Part shown: positions 26,090-37,953 of the stretch, in pieces
Numbering within the stretch: position 1 is the stretch's first letter
Layout of the letters: each line of letters begins with the position of its first letter
Source: Colias croceus
Taxonomy: Eukaryota; Arthropoda; Insecta; Lepidoptera; Pieridae
Reading direction: 5' to 3'
Length of the DNA: 64,000 nucleotides
Assembly: GCF_905220415.1 (NCBI RefSeq)
Contig: NC_059541.1
Location: 1,624,501-1,688,500, forward strand
The notes under the pieces: model-generated
Told to the model about the DNA's origin: nothing
The model's input: the letters and a program-made list of their open reading frames with translations, nothing else
Databases searched by the model: none
Made by a program: the position numbers and the translations under genes

Positions 26090-26405
26090 TCTTCATAATA
26101 TTTGTCCATCATCCTTATTATGTTTGAATTTTTTGGCTGAAAATAAAAAGTTTTCCTGGTATTTGACCACTTTTTGCATTAAATGTGTTGGTCAACGAAG
26201 ACCAACATTCATCCTTTAATTTATTCGTAGAAGCATTAGTCTCCTTACTGGTTATAATTGAGCAACCTCGTCTTTACTCATAGCCTTCTTCGATTTCTGT
26301 AACAGAAATACCTATGTTTAACTTAAGAGTGTCCGAAGCAAAAAGTAAGCGGCAGACGATTTTAAAGAAGAAATATAAAGGCGTACTTACCGGCGTAATA
26401 TCCAT
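26090..26405 (-). pseudogene. SANT/Myb-like accessory protein remnant of the Harbinger element
   Basis: On the minus strand a 5-codon exon (MDITP, 26405-26391) ends at a GTAAGT donor. After an acceptor at 26297-26299 the frame reads KSKKAMSKDEV, then a stop. A shifted frame continues TNASTNKLKDECWSSLTN and TFNAKSGQ. The pattern K-T-D/N-x-S...K..W..I...FNA is typical of the Myb/SANT-like proteins encoded by Harbinger elements, which help import the transposase into the nucleus. The frame is broken. Confidence 0.6.
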
Positions 26406-27003
26406 TTTTAATAAATATATAAACAGTCGTCGTTGTATTGTTATTCTTTAATTATAAAACTTGACAATGAATCAACAATGAATGACAATAATTTGACAAC
26501 TGACAAGCAATGCACGCGTGCGCGAGAAAAACGTTCCGTTTTTGCTTTCTGTGTAACGCATTAGGTTGTTTAGAAGGAAAATTATCACGCAGATGTCTAC
26601 AAATATATAGTTCTTTAGTATTAGTTCTTTATTAATAAGAAACTTTATTCTTAAAGTTTATAATTCGGCTGTATATTTAACTTATTTTGTCCTGAATTTT
26701 GTGTAATTTTAATTTCAATTTGGCTTATAACGAAACGCACATCTGTGAGTGAAGAGGGCTCGGTATTTTTATGACCAACGAATGTCCGTCGACAGCACGT
26801 CAAGAAATAAAATTGTGGAACGGTAATAACGACTCGTAGTTAGTTCTAGAAAAACGGATAGTAGCTTTGATACTATGACGATCCGTTGAATATAGGAACC
26901 GGGCATAAATAAACCAACACATATTTACTGAACAATCAGTGAATCCGCATGGCAAAGCACTAATTATTGTACTAAATAGCGCTTTGGATAACAACGTATT
27001 GTA

Positions 27004-27233
27004 TATGTTACCGGCCAAACCCGATTTCAGGACAAACTAGTTTTGCCTAGGCTAAACTATCCTGGGTGTAAGCGTACTTATTTTAGGATAAACTAGTATG
27101 GCCTAGTCTAAACTGGTTTATACAGGTCTCAGGATGAACTATTTTGGCATAGACATCTGATCGTGTATAGGAAGAAATAGTTTAACCTAGGCCAAACTAG
27201 TTTGTCCTGAAATCAGGTTTGACCGGTAACATA
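27004..27233. mobile_element. MITE with long inverted repeats, TATGTTACCGG termini
   Basis: A 230-bp element. The left arm TATGTTACCGGCCAAACC, then GATTTCAGGACAAACTAG, matches the complement of the right arm for about 50 bases with few mismatches. TA lies on both sides (27002-27003 and 27234-27235). Several TGGCCTAG/GCCTAGG repeats lie inside. Confidence 0.85.
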
Positions 27234-27512
27234 TATAACTCATACAAGTGCGTGCTAGGCTCACTTGTTGCGTATTTGGCTAAGTCAATATCAATAGAAG
27301 ATTGCAATTATAATAGGACTTCAACGGTATTATACGTAAAGTCAATGATGTTATAGAGATTAGAGGACTAGTGTGATGGTGAATATAAATACTATGATAA
27401 TAATACGATACTGAGAGTGTTTTTTGCGTTTTTACACCAAATCAGTTGAAACTTGATTGAGCAGAAAAAGGATTAAGAGGACCTAAGCTACTATTGAAAA
27501 ATAAAGATATTT

Positions 27513-27773
27513 GACGACGCGGTTGGCGCAGTGGTAAAGTAACTGCCTACTGAGCCGACGGTCCCGGGTTCGATCCCCGGTCAGGGCAAATATTTGTGTG
27601 ATGAACTCAATTATTTGTTCTTGGGTCTGGGTGTTATTATCTATATATTATGTATTTATTAAATATTATATTTATCGTCGCCTAGTACCCACAACACAAG
27701 CCTTAATTGAGCTTACTGTGGGACTAGGTCGATTTGTGTAATAATGTCCTATAATATTTATTTATTTATTTAA
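27513..27773 (+). mobile_element. tRNA-headed SINE, copy 1
   Basis: The head GACGACGCGGTTGGCGCAGT followed by GGTAAAGT contains an A-box-like sequence, and GGTTCGATCCC is a clear B box. The body (GTGTGATGAACTCAATTATT, GGGTCTGGGTGTTATTATC) is the same as the copy at 44385-44650, and the end is a TTTA-repeat tail. RNA polymerase III transcription from the internal boxes is inferred. Confidence 0.85.
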
Positions 27774-28455
27774 TCAGGTAACAGTCGAAGGAAATTTTAA
27801 TAAATTCTATACAATTTAACTACTTAATATGAAACAGGCACCCACCGCATCTGACAATTTGATCGCAATAAACTCAAAAATTGCTGCAGAGATCACATAT
27901 TATTTTTTAGTGGTTCTCGAGGAATGTTTTACTTTATAATTTGTAAATTTTACGACAACGCAGGCGAAGCCGTGAGTGGAATGCTAGTGTCTTACTATAT
28001 CAGAAATACTTAGTATATAATATTACCTGCTTTTATAAATATGGTAATAACCATATTTATAAAGGAACTAAAAACATACGTTGTATCGATACTCGTTTAA
28101 ATTTTTTTAAATATAAAACCAATTCAATTCGACTCCACGCTAGTTCGGCCGGAACATTTTTAATTAAGTCAACACAATTTCGTTCCTGTGTGAAAAAAAT
28201 TATAGCGCAAAGCCAATTACCATTGTAAAAGCGTTTGTCCGAAATTACCCTGACGAGACTGTACGGACAAATTTCTATCTCTTTAATTCCGATTAAACTC
28301 TTTAGTATTTTCTTTGTGATAAATTAACGGCGATAAAATAATGCTCTCTTTGGTATATCATATTATGTGATAATTGCGACATCTTTCACGTTGTTAAAAA
28401 TGCAATAAGCAATATTTTATGGAAGACTATTTTGTGGTTTTAAAAATATAGAATA
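27774..28455. other. No gene; Helitron 3' fragment
   Basis: A short Helitron 3' end lies at about 27950-27987 (CAGGCGAAGCCGTGAGTGGA then ATGCTAG). The rest shows no recognised feature. Confidence 0.5.
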
Positions 28456-28661
28456 CTAGCTATCCGCCCGCGGCTTCGCCCGCGTTTTCAAAGAAAAACC
28501 CGTTCCCGTAGGATTTCCGGGATAAAACCTATCCTATGTCTACCCTTTCTCGGGTATCAAAATATATCTATACCTCATGCAAATTGGTTCAGTAGTTAAG
28601 GCGTGATTGAGTCACAGACAGACAGACAGAGTTACTTTCGCATTTATAATATTAGTATGGA
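28456..28661 (-). mobile_element. Non-autonomous Helitron (Lep1-like), reverse
   Basis: Read on the minus strand: TCCATACTAATATTATAAAT, GCGAAAGTAACTCTGTCTG, GGGAACGGG-like block, GGGCGAAGCCGCGGGCGG and CTAG at 28456-28459. Confidence 0.8.
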
Positions 28662-28923
28662 TGACGATGACGATTTATTGAATAATAATATGTAATATTA
28701 ATTATAGAATGGCATTTGTCTACTATAGGTAAAATAATAAAGGTAAATTTAGCAGTTATCATTTTATTCAATTTTCTTAATGGAAACAAGTAAGTACCTT
28801 TTCATTCAATTTCTGACTTCTTCTCTAGCATTTAAACCATAGTAAGTTAAATTTGAGGATGAGTTTCATTAGGTAAATTAAATTGAGTTTGATATTTATT
28901 ATTATGTTATTTTCACATACAAA

Positions 28924-28929
28924 TTTATT
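28924..28929 (-). terminator. Polyadenylation signal of the secreted-protein gene
   Basis: AATAAA on the minus strand follows directly on the stop codon (TGAAATAAA). A further AATAAA-like site lies about 30 bp downstream. Confidence 0.5.
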
Positions 28930-29741
28930 TCAATCTGCTGAACATTTATTATTATATTCTTCTAACTCATGTTCAATTTTATGAATTTGTTCCACTATTT
29001 CTTCAGGTGTAAGTCCTAATCTTGGTGCAAATGATGATTCATAGGAAAGAATATCATCATCACTTATATTATTTTCATCATCATCTTTAATATCACGTTT
29101 TTCTCTATCATTTGTTTCTGTAATATCATCTTTTACTGTGTCTTTATGATCATTTCCCATTATTACGGCTAAATATTCAAAGATTGTAGGAAGGTTTTTG
29201 AATATATTAAAGTATTCTTCTGTTAAAATTGTTATGTAACTCTCTTTAGTATTGTCATAGAGGTCTGAAAAAAAATATCATGCGTTGATTGATATATGTT
29301 TCTTCAATTATTATGATAATATAATAAGGTAATTTGAGTTTTAATTAAAAGGTGATTTAGATAAGATTTGCTTTCTTTGAAGTTATTTTTCGTGCTGACT
29401 ATTTTAAAAAAATAAGTTCATATCTGTATTGCACTTTGAAATATTTGAAACAATGTTACTATATTCCACCTTATAATAAATAATATCAAAATACAAAGAA
29501 TTCACTGTTCAGTAGTTCAGCAAATACTGTCAGAAAGATTTCAATCATACAAAGTAAGTACCAACGCAAGTAAACGTAAGTATACAACGTAAGTAAAACG
29601 TGCAAAGTGCAATTTCGCAAAGTTTGATAACTTCCTCATCATATAAAGAGTACAAGATAATATAATAGGAAACAAACCTTCGCTAGCAACAAATATAACG
29701 TTGAGCACAACAAAGATCATGAACAAGATCTTACAAGACAT
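28930..29741 (-). CDS. Small secreted acidic protein, family unknown
   Basis: Two exons join in phase 1: 29741-29678 and 29264-28930, with a 413-bp GT-AG intron (GTTTGT donor, TTTTTTTCAG acceptor). The product is 132 residues. Residues 1-20 (MSCKILFMIFVVLNVIFVAS) are a textbook signal peptide. A hydrophobic, aromatic-rich stretch follows (about 30-57, including LTEEYFNIFKNLPTIFEYLA), then a strongly acidic middle with runs of Asp (about 80-95) and a glutamate/lysine amphipathic C-terminal segment (PEEIVEQIHKIEHELEEY). The mature part has a single cysteine near the end. A dibasic site (REKR, 75-78) is present. The splice joins the signal peptide to an otherwise start-less frame, which makes a real gene likely. 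I do not recognise a homologue, and the function is unknown. Confidence 0.75.
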
Positions 29742-29978
29742 TTCACTGGGAATGTTGCTAACAGCTCGTTACTGCACAACAAATGTGTAGAGGCATTCCT
29801 TAGAATTGTAATAACCGATTGATAACGAATGAAGGAAAGCGGATGGTTAAATTAGCATTTCTTGATAAGTCAGCAATTGTATTCGTGACAAAGTAAGAAT
29901 GTTTAATAAGTAACATAAGTGCGAGTAAGTGGAGTAAGGTTCTAAATTTATTAATGCTTTGACATGTGCTATAACTGA

Positions 29979-30209
29979 CTAGCTTTCCGCCTGCGGCCTC
30001 GCCCGCGTTATTAAAAACCCGCATAGTTCCAGTTCCCGTGGGATTTACGGGATAAAACCTAGCCTATGTTGCTCAGTGAAGATGCAGCTTTCTAATTGTG
30101 AAGAAAGAATTTTTGAAATCGGTCCAGTAGTTTATGCGTGAAAACCATACATATATAAATACTACATAATTTTTCTTACCTTACCTCTTTATAATATTAG
30201 TACTATAGA
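29979..30209 (-). mobile_element. Helitron-like element, reverse
   Basis: It begins on the plus strand CTAGCTTTCCGCCTGCGGCC and contains the TTCCCGTGGGATTTACGGGA block. It ends at ATAATATTAGTACTATAGA. The middle (CGGTCCAGTAGTTTATGCGT) is shared with the copy at 33099. Confidence 0.7.
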
Positions 30210-32391
30210 TGGTATTATTATTTAAGATTATCCAGATAGTGTTAATATAAAAAGTAAGTTTATCACAATATTTCACAAATTGGTACCTAATTACTTAACA
30301 TACTTATCATTTTTAAATATAAAAGGTGATATGTCAACTAAAATTATTACAAGATTCCTATATCAATCGTTTTCAAAAATAGTCCATCTGTAAAAGTGCT
30401 TAACTTCCTTTCATTTTTATGTCCCAATGTCTTTGCTTCTATAAATTCTTCCATTCCATTATATCACTTCTATAGATTATTCCTAACGTTATTTAAAATA
30501 GAGATTATTCCAGATTAATATTCCACACGATTAACAGCAATAACATAGACCACAGTTTCCAATCCCCCGGAACCAATCACCTTTACAGCGAAGCGTTCTG
30601 CTTTGAGAACGACACCATAATATTCGAGTTCGGAGCAAATTTACAGCTGTCCACACCAGTTCTGATTGCAACACTGATTTGCAACTTACAATAGGCTACC
30701 CCGACACGTATTGGGCAGTTTATACCTCACGACATTGTTGTAAAAATGGTCGTCTATATGGTATGATGGTTTGCGTGACATAATTCATTTGTTATTCTTG
30801 ATAAGTACCTAGTCAAGAAGTTATAATTATAGTGATATTAGTTAACTATTCGATATATTTTGCATATGACCGCCGCGGCCGTCCGTCTTTGATTGTACAT
30901 TCGTTTAATCGTGATTATAGAACGTTATTATAACGGGTTAGATTTTATCTCTTGTTATATTTCTTTATTATATACAATGTCCTAAAACTTGATAGACAAT
31001 AGAAAATATTTTAGAACGTTTGTGGTGACCAAAAGGGACCAGAAACTGATTTACTTGTCCAAAGTTAAATCAATAGATGTGAATTGTATTTGCTCCTTGC
31101 TCCCAAGGGCTGGCCACTAAGGGAACGATTGTTCACTTCTAATATAAAGGACTTTGGAAAGTTTATATTGAAATATATAATACGATTTCACTTTATATGA
31201 TTCGAACTTTTTATCACGCCAATTTAGTTCGAAAAATATCTTCCTTTATGTATAGAAAATTTATTTGTCCGCATATAATTTGAATAATAAGAGCACGATA
31301 AAAAATATCGTAAGATAAGCAAATCGTATGGTGTAATACCAAAATCTAGTGCATAAACATCTTTACAGCAGTTCAAAGTTCCACTACGTGTCAACTGGAC
31401 TTGCGTGTTTAACAATTATTGCACCGTGACGGGGTTTGCTATACAATACATTAGATTTCAGAAGAACTTAAATATTATTTCTTTGCAAACCATGCTTGGT
31501 TGTACAAATGGGAAATATTTGCATTCTTAGATTTTGTTATTCCAATTATCTCAATCTAATATCTGTTTTATCTCTGTCATCAAAAAGTTTTAATTTTCTC
31601 TGCAGATCGGGATTTTGTACTTACTTTCCGAAAATATGTATCACCGTGACTTTCACTGGAATCGATCGAATAGCTGTATCACTGAATTTTGATATGAAAT
31701 ACGTTCCTTTGGCCGCTTAAAGAAGAAAAATAAAATAGAAGGACATTCTTCAAACATTAACCACGCCGCAATCATAATGTATATAGTAGTGGAATCGTTA
31801 GGTTGTATATTTTTTGAATTGCATTCAAAGTACAGGAAAAAGGTAAGATAAGGCATAGGCATAGGCTAGGTATAGGCTTTAAAAGAACTTAAATTATTTG
31901 ATCATAAATTAGTAGATAACTATGAAGATAAATACCTTCTCATAAAGCATGAAATAAGGAATCTATCAGAGTTGAACTCTATTCGGAATAGATATCCAGT
32001 AATTTATCTTATTATCTCATTAGACTTGTCTGCTCAAATGAATGGACGAGTTAATGTAATGAACGAAATTAGCGCTGATTTCCGATCTATTTCGTTAAGT
32101 GGATGGATTCTATGAAAATTCTATTAATATAACATTATTTCTAGTCTTTCCTATTATGTACGTATGTATAAATAATAAATGAAATATAGTAATTATCCGT
32201 TTCGAAAAGACAAATAAAAAACAACTTTTTTTGTCATGTTTATTTATTTATTTTAAGTATTTATTTATTTATAACACTTTACTATGCTAGTTATACAAAT
32301 TACTTAAAACTAAAACTTATAGCTAAACTAGCAGAGGGTGGCCTTATCACTAAAAAATGATCTCTTCCGTGTATTATGTCAATTAAGTTTT
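30210..32391. other. No gene confirmed
   Basis: AT-rich sequence. One GC-richer open stretch, 30500-30694, is discussed as a finding. The forward and reverse open frames at 31224-31862 have no coding character. Confidence 0.45.
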
Positions 32392-32548
32392 TGAAGTAAA
32401 ACTTCCTTAGGCGCGTTGAGAGTAAAATTTCAAGGTCACGTCATTACAATACCGTCACGTCATGCAGTACGTCTGCGATTATGATATCTTTCAATCTTAC
32501 CAAAGAAGTTTCACTTCTGACGCGTGTGCTCGGCACACACTCTTTTTT
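32392..32548 (+). mobile_element. MITE-like element, GAAGTGAAACTTC family, copy 3
   Basis: It begins TTGAAGTAAAACTTCCTTAG and carries AAGAAGTTTCACTTCTGACG, then GTGTGCTCGGCACACAC and a T-run. The termini are slightly diverged. Confidence 0.65.
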
Positions 32549-33098
32549 GTATATTTTTATTACTACTCAAATATACATGCTACAATTTACTACTAAAATA
32601 ATTTACCTATGCTTTTAATACTCAGTACCTTGTTGTCACAGTCGTCCCCATAGTATTGATAGATAAGATCGCAAATGTCAAGTATAATAATAAATTACAA
32701 TATTAACTACCTGTGTACCAAAATAAATATGAACATATTTAGATTATTTCTTTATTCCGCTTATCATACAAATATCAACGCATGAAATTTTTTTTTATTA
32801 TTTATTTATTTTAAACAATTAGATGACAGAGATCCATTAATGTTAGTACGTGACTTATAAACTAATATAATATGAATGAATAACCTTGAAGTGAACTTTA
32901 AATAATTGAAATTGGATATTAGTGTAAAATTTTATTTCACATTTTACATACATTAATAGATACAAGCATTATTTATACTCTATAAACTAATTAAGTTTCC
33001 ACGGCATCGCGAAAATATTACGAATTGAATTTTATTGCAATTAATTATTGTACAGTGCTATTATTTAATTCATACATTAGTACTATTTATATGACATA

Positions 33099-33282
33099 CT
33101 AGCGGTCCGCCCCGGCTTCGCCCGTGGTACATATTTCGCAATAAAAGGTAGTCTATGTTCTTTCTCAGGGTCTAAGGATTGTCTGTGCCAAATTTAATCA
33201 AAATCGATCCAGTAATTTATGCGTGAAAACCATACATACATACATAATTACAAACCTTTCCTCTTTATAATATTAGTCTAGA
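33099..33282 (-). mobile_element. Non-autonomous Helitron, 'gccggggcgg' tail, reverse
   Basis: The plus strand begins CTAGCGGTCCGCCCCGGCTT and CGCCCGTGGTACATATTTCG. It ends at ATAATATTAGTCTAGA, so the minus strand starts TCTAGACTAATATTATAAAG. Confidence 0.75.
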
Positions 33283-33338
33283 TCTAGCTTGTTTATGAAG
33301 TTTAGAAGTAGATGTTACTGCAGCATATTTTTAATAAA

Positions 33339-33507
33339 TCTTAATATATATATAAATCTCGTGTCACAATGTTTGTCCTCAATGGACTCCTAAACCACTT
33401 AAACGATTATAATAAAATTCGCACACCATGTGCAGTTCGATCCAACTTGAGAGATAGGATAGTTTAAACATGTAGGTACCACGGGCGAAGCCGGGGCGGA
33501 CCACTAG
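33339..33507 (+). mobile_element. Non-autonomous Helitron, TCTTAATATATATA head
   Basis: It starts TC after A and includes CTCGTGTCACAATGTTTGTC. It ends GGGCGAAGCCGGGGCGGACC then ACTAG. The same head at 45959 has the other tail class (GCGGGCGAAGCCGCGGGCGG). Confidence 0.75.
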
Positions 33508-36078
33508 TATCTATATAAAAATTCGAAAAAGTAACTTAGTTTTAGAGTCAAATGATGAACCAAATTAACATCCAATAAAACCATTTACGATACATGTTAA
33601 CTTGTAATAGTTACTTTGCATACGGTATTTTAATTGAATATTGTTTGGGCACGCGATAGCTTGGGCTTTTATGGTTTCAAATTTAATCAGGAATAAGGGC
33701 CGATACAAGCTAAGTCCCGATAAGGCAGTTTGCATAATGACACAACATTAGCTTTGTAGGCGTTTTGTTCATCAGATTATAATGATATTACTTATGGGTA
33801 CGATGTTTTGGAAGTGCAAATTTAATGTTGCAAAATTTCTAACCCGATATTAAGATAGTAGTTATTATTAAATTAATAATAGGAATCTAAAATCTTTGGA
33901 ATTAATGGGGAATTCTTGAATTGTAGTTTTGTTTAATATTTTAATCATATTTTTGTCACTTGTCTAACAATAATTTAAAGGTAATATTTGTAAATTTAAC
34001 TTAAGTATAAATAAAGTAACTAAATTAAAATACCCTTTCAGTACGAATAATTATTAATTCTGAACTGACGGAGGCCAAAAATGTCAATTTAATTGCAAAA
34101 GCTAAAAATAACATTGTTATTTCATAAATTAATTTTGGTTAACAAACAATAATTTGTATTTAGCAAATAAACAGTTGAATGTCAGTTTAATTCTAGTAAA
34201 ATGAACGTAAACTGAACACTTTTTCCTTGTAGGAAATTGCAAGTTATACTAAACAGTAATGAAGTTTGCATTTAAGTCCATTATTAAGGTGGTAATATAC
34301 AGTTGCGCCAATAATATAATTAGAAAGTTAATTCTTAGTAATTTTCCTTTATATGTGTACTCACCGTCTATTTTTGTTCTTATTATTATGTAGAAATACT
34401 GAAAGAATATTAGATAGTTACGACTGTAAAAATTTATTGAAAATTTTCTTAATTAATTATTTTCTTCCTTTGAAGATATTGTACTTGCATTTTTTTTCTG
34501 TCGGGTTGTTTGCTACAGTTCTCAATGTTTCGAATTTTTCTAAATATAGGTACACCTGGAAATTTTACTATTTATATATTTTCAACATAATATTACTGAG
34601 CCTCTTATGATTTACAACACTGTATTTACTATGTTTTTTTTATTCCACTTGTAAAAAATATTCTTCACAATAATATGTTAGACACGACCTTAAGCCTATA
34701 ATATGCGGTTGTCGTCAGATTAAAATTAAATGAAGGCTTGACCCTAGACATTCGCGAGCCTATTATTACCACTCGTTCAAGCCTGAGAACCGTCGTGTGC
34801 TGCCATTATTCAATGAATTATGAACCAATTTCGTAAAAGTATTCAATGTACGAAAACTTTTATAACTGCTATCGCGAGAATAATAGAGTTCTTTATAGTT
34901 TGACATAGGGTAGCTTTTTTATAGCCCTGTTTGTTCAGTACTCTTTATTTGAATGTGTAATGTGGCTATTTTTGGTGTATTTGGTTAGTTTTATATAGTT
35001 TTACGGGTTGGATAAGGGCATCGAATTAAATAAAAATAATCGATTATTGAATTACAAAGTAGTAGTAGTAAGATGGACTCTTAGAGGTTGTTAGATTTTT
35101 TTTATATTTGTCATGATAGTTAGGATTCCTATTTAGATAAACCTAGCTTATGTAGAAGATGATTTATAGGAATATTTTTTAATGAAATTAAGCGCCAACA
35201 AATAATATTCTATAAAAAGGTAGTAAGTAACAAACGTAATGAAAAAATGATGATAAACTTTATATTGTTAAAAATATGTTACAGTCAACTTGATTGAAAC
35301 AAGACTTGTGAGAAAAGATAAAATGAACCAAGTAAATATAATAATAAAAGTGGTTATTTTATTTAACTTCTTTATCAATATCACTTCAAATGACATGTTT
35401 CGTGTTATAATGTAGGCTTAACTGTAATATGTCATTGATTACTGTTTAAAGGGGATTACCTTCGATGCAGGGCTTTCAAATATGTTTGGTTTTTTTATTT
35501 ACGATTTGTAAATTGTTGGACGTTATGACGGTTTCCAAAGTAAGTATTAACGTAATAGTAGTAGGTACATGAACCATATTTTCATTTCAAATTTAGATGT
35601 AGGTAGGTTTTTTTTGTTACGTTACGTAAATGTTACGTTTTATGACGAGTGTATAGGAGCTTAAAAATTAAAATGCTTTAATTTGATATTGTATTTATTA
35701 TCCATAAAACAAGACAAACATAATTTGTTTATCCGAATTGATTTGACATCACAGATCTTTGCCATAAAATGACAACTATTTACAGTCGGATGTCACTACA
35801 AACACGGCCTTACAATATGTTCTTACATCGCGAATCGCACATGGCGGGTAAACGACACCCACTAGACAGATTTCCGATCGTGCCCTTATAATCGACACCG
35901 ATTACTTGAAGCCCTACCGTGTAATATCGGGAACATAATATTGCACGATTTATCGGATATGCTGTTGACAGCTTGTGATATTATAGCAGGCGTTTTTGGA
36001 ATGTGATTTCATTTCCGAAGTAAGGTGATACTGGGTGGAAATTAATTTCCTAGTACGGTGACCCATCGCTGTTTGTTA
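33508..36078. other. No gene recognised
   Basis: AT-rich. A GC-richer segment at 35780-35960 has a TTTACAG upstream but only about 20 open codons. An open frame at 34353-34610 is low-complexity and hydrophobic through AT bias. The MITE at 35275-35433 lies inside. Confidence 0.5.
35275..35433. mobile_element. Probable MITE with TATGTTACAG termini
   Basis: The left end is TATGTTACAGTCAACTTG. From the right the complement reads CATATTACAGTTAAG, 12 of 15 matching. The length is 159 bp. The arms do not pair far inside, so it is weaker than the copies at 9291 and 27004. Confidence 0.45.
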
Positions 36079-36321
36079 TCCATACTATTAATATTATAAA
36101 TGCGAAAGTAACTCTGTCTGTCTGTCTGTTACTCAATCACGACTAAACTACTGAACCAATTTTCATGAAATTTGGTATGGAGATATTTTGATACCCGAGA
36201 AAGGATATAGGCTACTTTTTATCCCGGGAAAATGACGCAATCCCGGAAATCCTTGGGAACGGGAACTACCTATGCGGGTTTTTCTTTGGCTGCGCGGGCA
36301 AAGCCGCGGGTGGAAAGCTAG
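36079..36321 (+). mobile_element. Non-autonomous Helitron (Lep1-like)
   Basis: A near-complete copy: TCCATACTATTAATATTATA, (CTGT)n, ATTTTGATACCCGAGAAAGG, the CGGGAACTACC block, and a GCGGGCAAAGCCGCGGGTGG tail to CTAG at 36318-36321. It keeps the uninterrupted AAATTT site that Spy-like elements use in other copies. Confidence 0.85.
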
Positions 36322-37953
36322 TTGTCTATAAATTAGTTTTCTGTAAGTATTATATTTCAGCAGCTCAAAAGGGTCATTGGGAAAGCATTATCGGTCACAT
36401 GTCTATGTGTTTGTGTTGTACCTATTAGTATTAAAATTTCTAATTAATCAAATTTTTCGTGTTGATGTTATACGTAAATTAACATTATTTCCTCAAGTAG
36501 CTTTGATGATCAAACTAACGCCCTGGGGTGCATTTAATTCGTAACCATTTCTCTATCTAGATATATTTTAATTTAATACACAATATATTATATATTATTC
36601 ATTTACTTATTATATTTATAAAGTATATATCGATTCAATTATATTTATACTTGCATATTGTTGGATACCTTAGTCTGAACGGAAATACATCTACTGTCAA
36701 TAAGACATCCTAAGGCGGCCACTGAAAATCAGTGTTATCACACTGAGTGGTTGGCCTAATTATGGCATACGTATATCTTTTAAGTTCCTTTTTTTTAACT
36801 AAATTATTGTATATTTTTTTTACGTGTCCATAATAAACTTATTTTCATTTCATTTCATTTCATATAGGTATATTATGAATAGTTTTTAAGTTTTTTATTC
36901 TTCAATCCATACCTATAAGTACATTACAGACATCCTATAATTTCAGATCATCTCCGATCTGCATATCAGACAATATCTCAATTTTTACGTTACGAAACTT
37001 CGCACACGAAACACTCGCAATCAAATTGGCAAGCAATTTATCCGGTAACAATTAAAGAATCGAATAAAATTGAATCGCAGTCATCAACTTATTTGAATGT
37101 CTGACCGTTTCACCTGCACAGAGCAATCGACCGTACTGGAGTTACGCCAAAGAACTACATTTAAGTGGTGTACAAGAGTTTTTAACGTTTAAACGTACTG
37201 TTACAGTTGACGGAAATTTCCCTTTGAGTATGGAATTTAACTTTGTGCGTTCTTTTCAGTTCGCGCTTTTTGGAGACGATTTTTTATTTACAGTTTTTTG
37301 GAATGTAGCTAAGCAAAGGAGTGATGAATATTCTTTGTAGGTGAAATATGCGTTATCCATACTAATATTATAAATGCGAAAGTAACTCTGTCTGTCTGTC
37401 TGTTACTCAATCACGCCTAAACTACTGAACCAATTTGCATGAAAGGAAAATGGCGAAACTGGGCCTAACTGTTACAGAAATCATAATATATTTAAAATTC
37501 ATTATGTTATTTTTAGTAATTCTTGGTAAAATATTTACTTCTGATTCTATGGGAAAACAAATCTATGAAAAAAAAGATAATGTGTTCACTACCGGCATTG
37601 TTATTTAGATTTCTATGACTACCGGTCTTATCAAGCAGAGATTGTCAGTGTTGTCACGAGTAAAAAAGTCGAATATATCGATTAATGCGAATGAATGTCT
37701 ATATTTTATTTTTAATTTTATTGAATTCAAATGCTTTATAAATCAGAAACAAAACTTAACTTATTTTTAACACATATCTTAATTTATTTAGATCATTCTA
37801 TAAAATAAAAACATGTTTTACTTAATCAATAATAATTATAACATTTTTATTTAGGTAGCTGGCCATTAATAAAATGTCAAATTATTAATCATAATTGTGT
37901 CAGTGATGAGTGATTTGTTTATGTTTGTTGTTTGACATTTGAGTGAAGTTTTA

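Larger units (their letters stand above)
23497..26905 (+). mobile_element. PIF/Harbinger transposon, 3.4 kb, degraded
   Basis: The termini match as inverted repeats: TGCCCGGTTCCTATATT on the left and the same from the right. TAA duplicates flank it at 23494-23496 and 26906-26908. A 3-bp TWA duplication, a transposase with a HARBI1-like N-terminus and a reverse-strand SANT/Myb-like accessory gene all fit PIF/Harbinger. The transposase lacks its catalytic C-terminal part and contains stops, so the element is dead. A LINE tail (24525-24660) and a Helitron 3' end (25551-25670) are later insertions. A THAP-type exon lies near the left end. Confidence 0.8.

Noticed and set aside
28930..29160. Reading FAPRLG in the secreted protein as an amidated FXPRL neuropeptide
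   Set aside because: The Gly is followed by Leu-Thr and not by a basic cleavage site, and no dibasic site precedes it closely, so processing to an amide is not supported.
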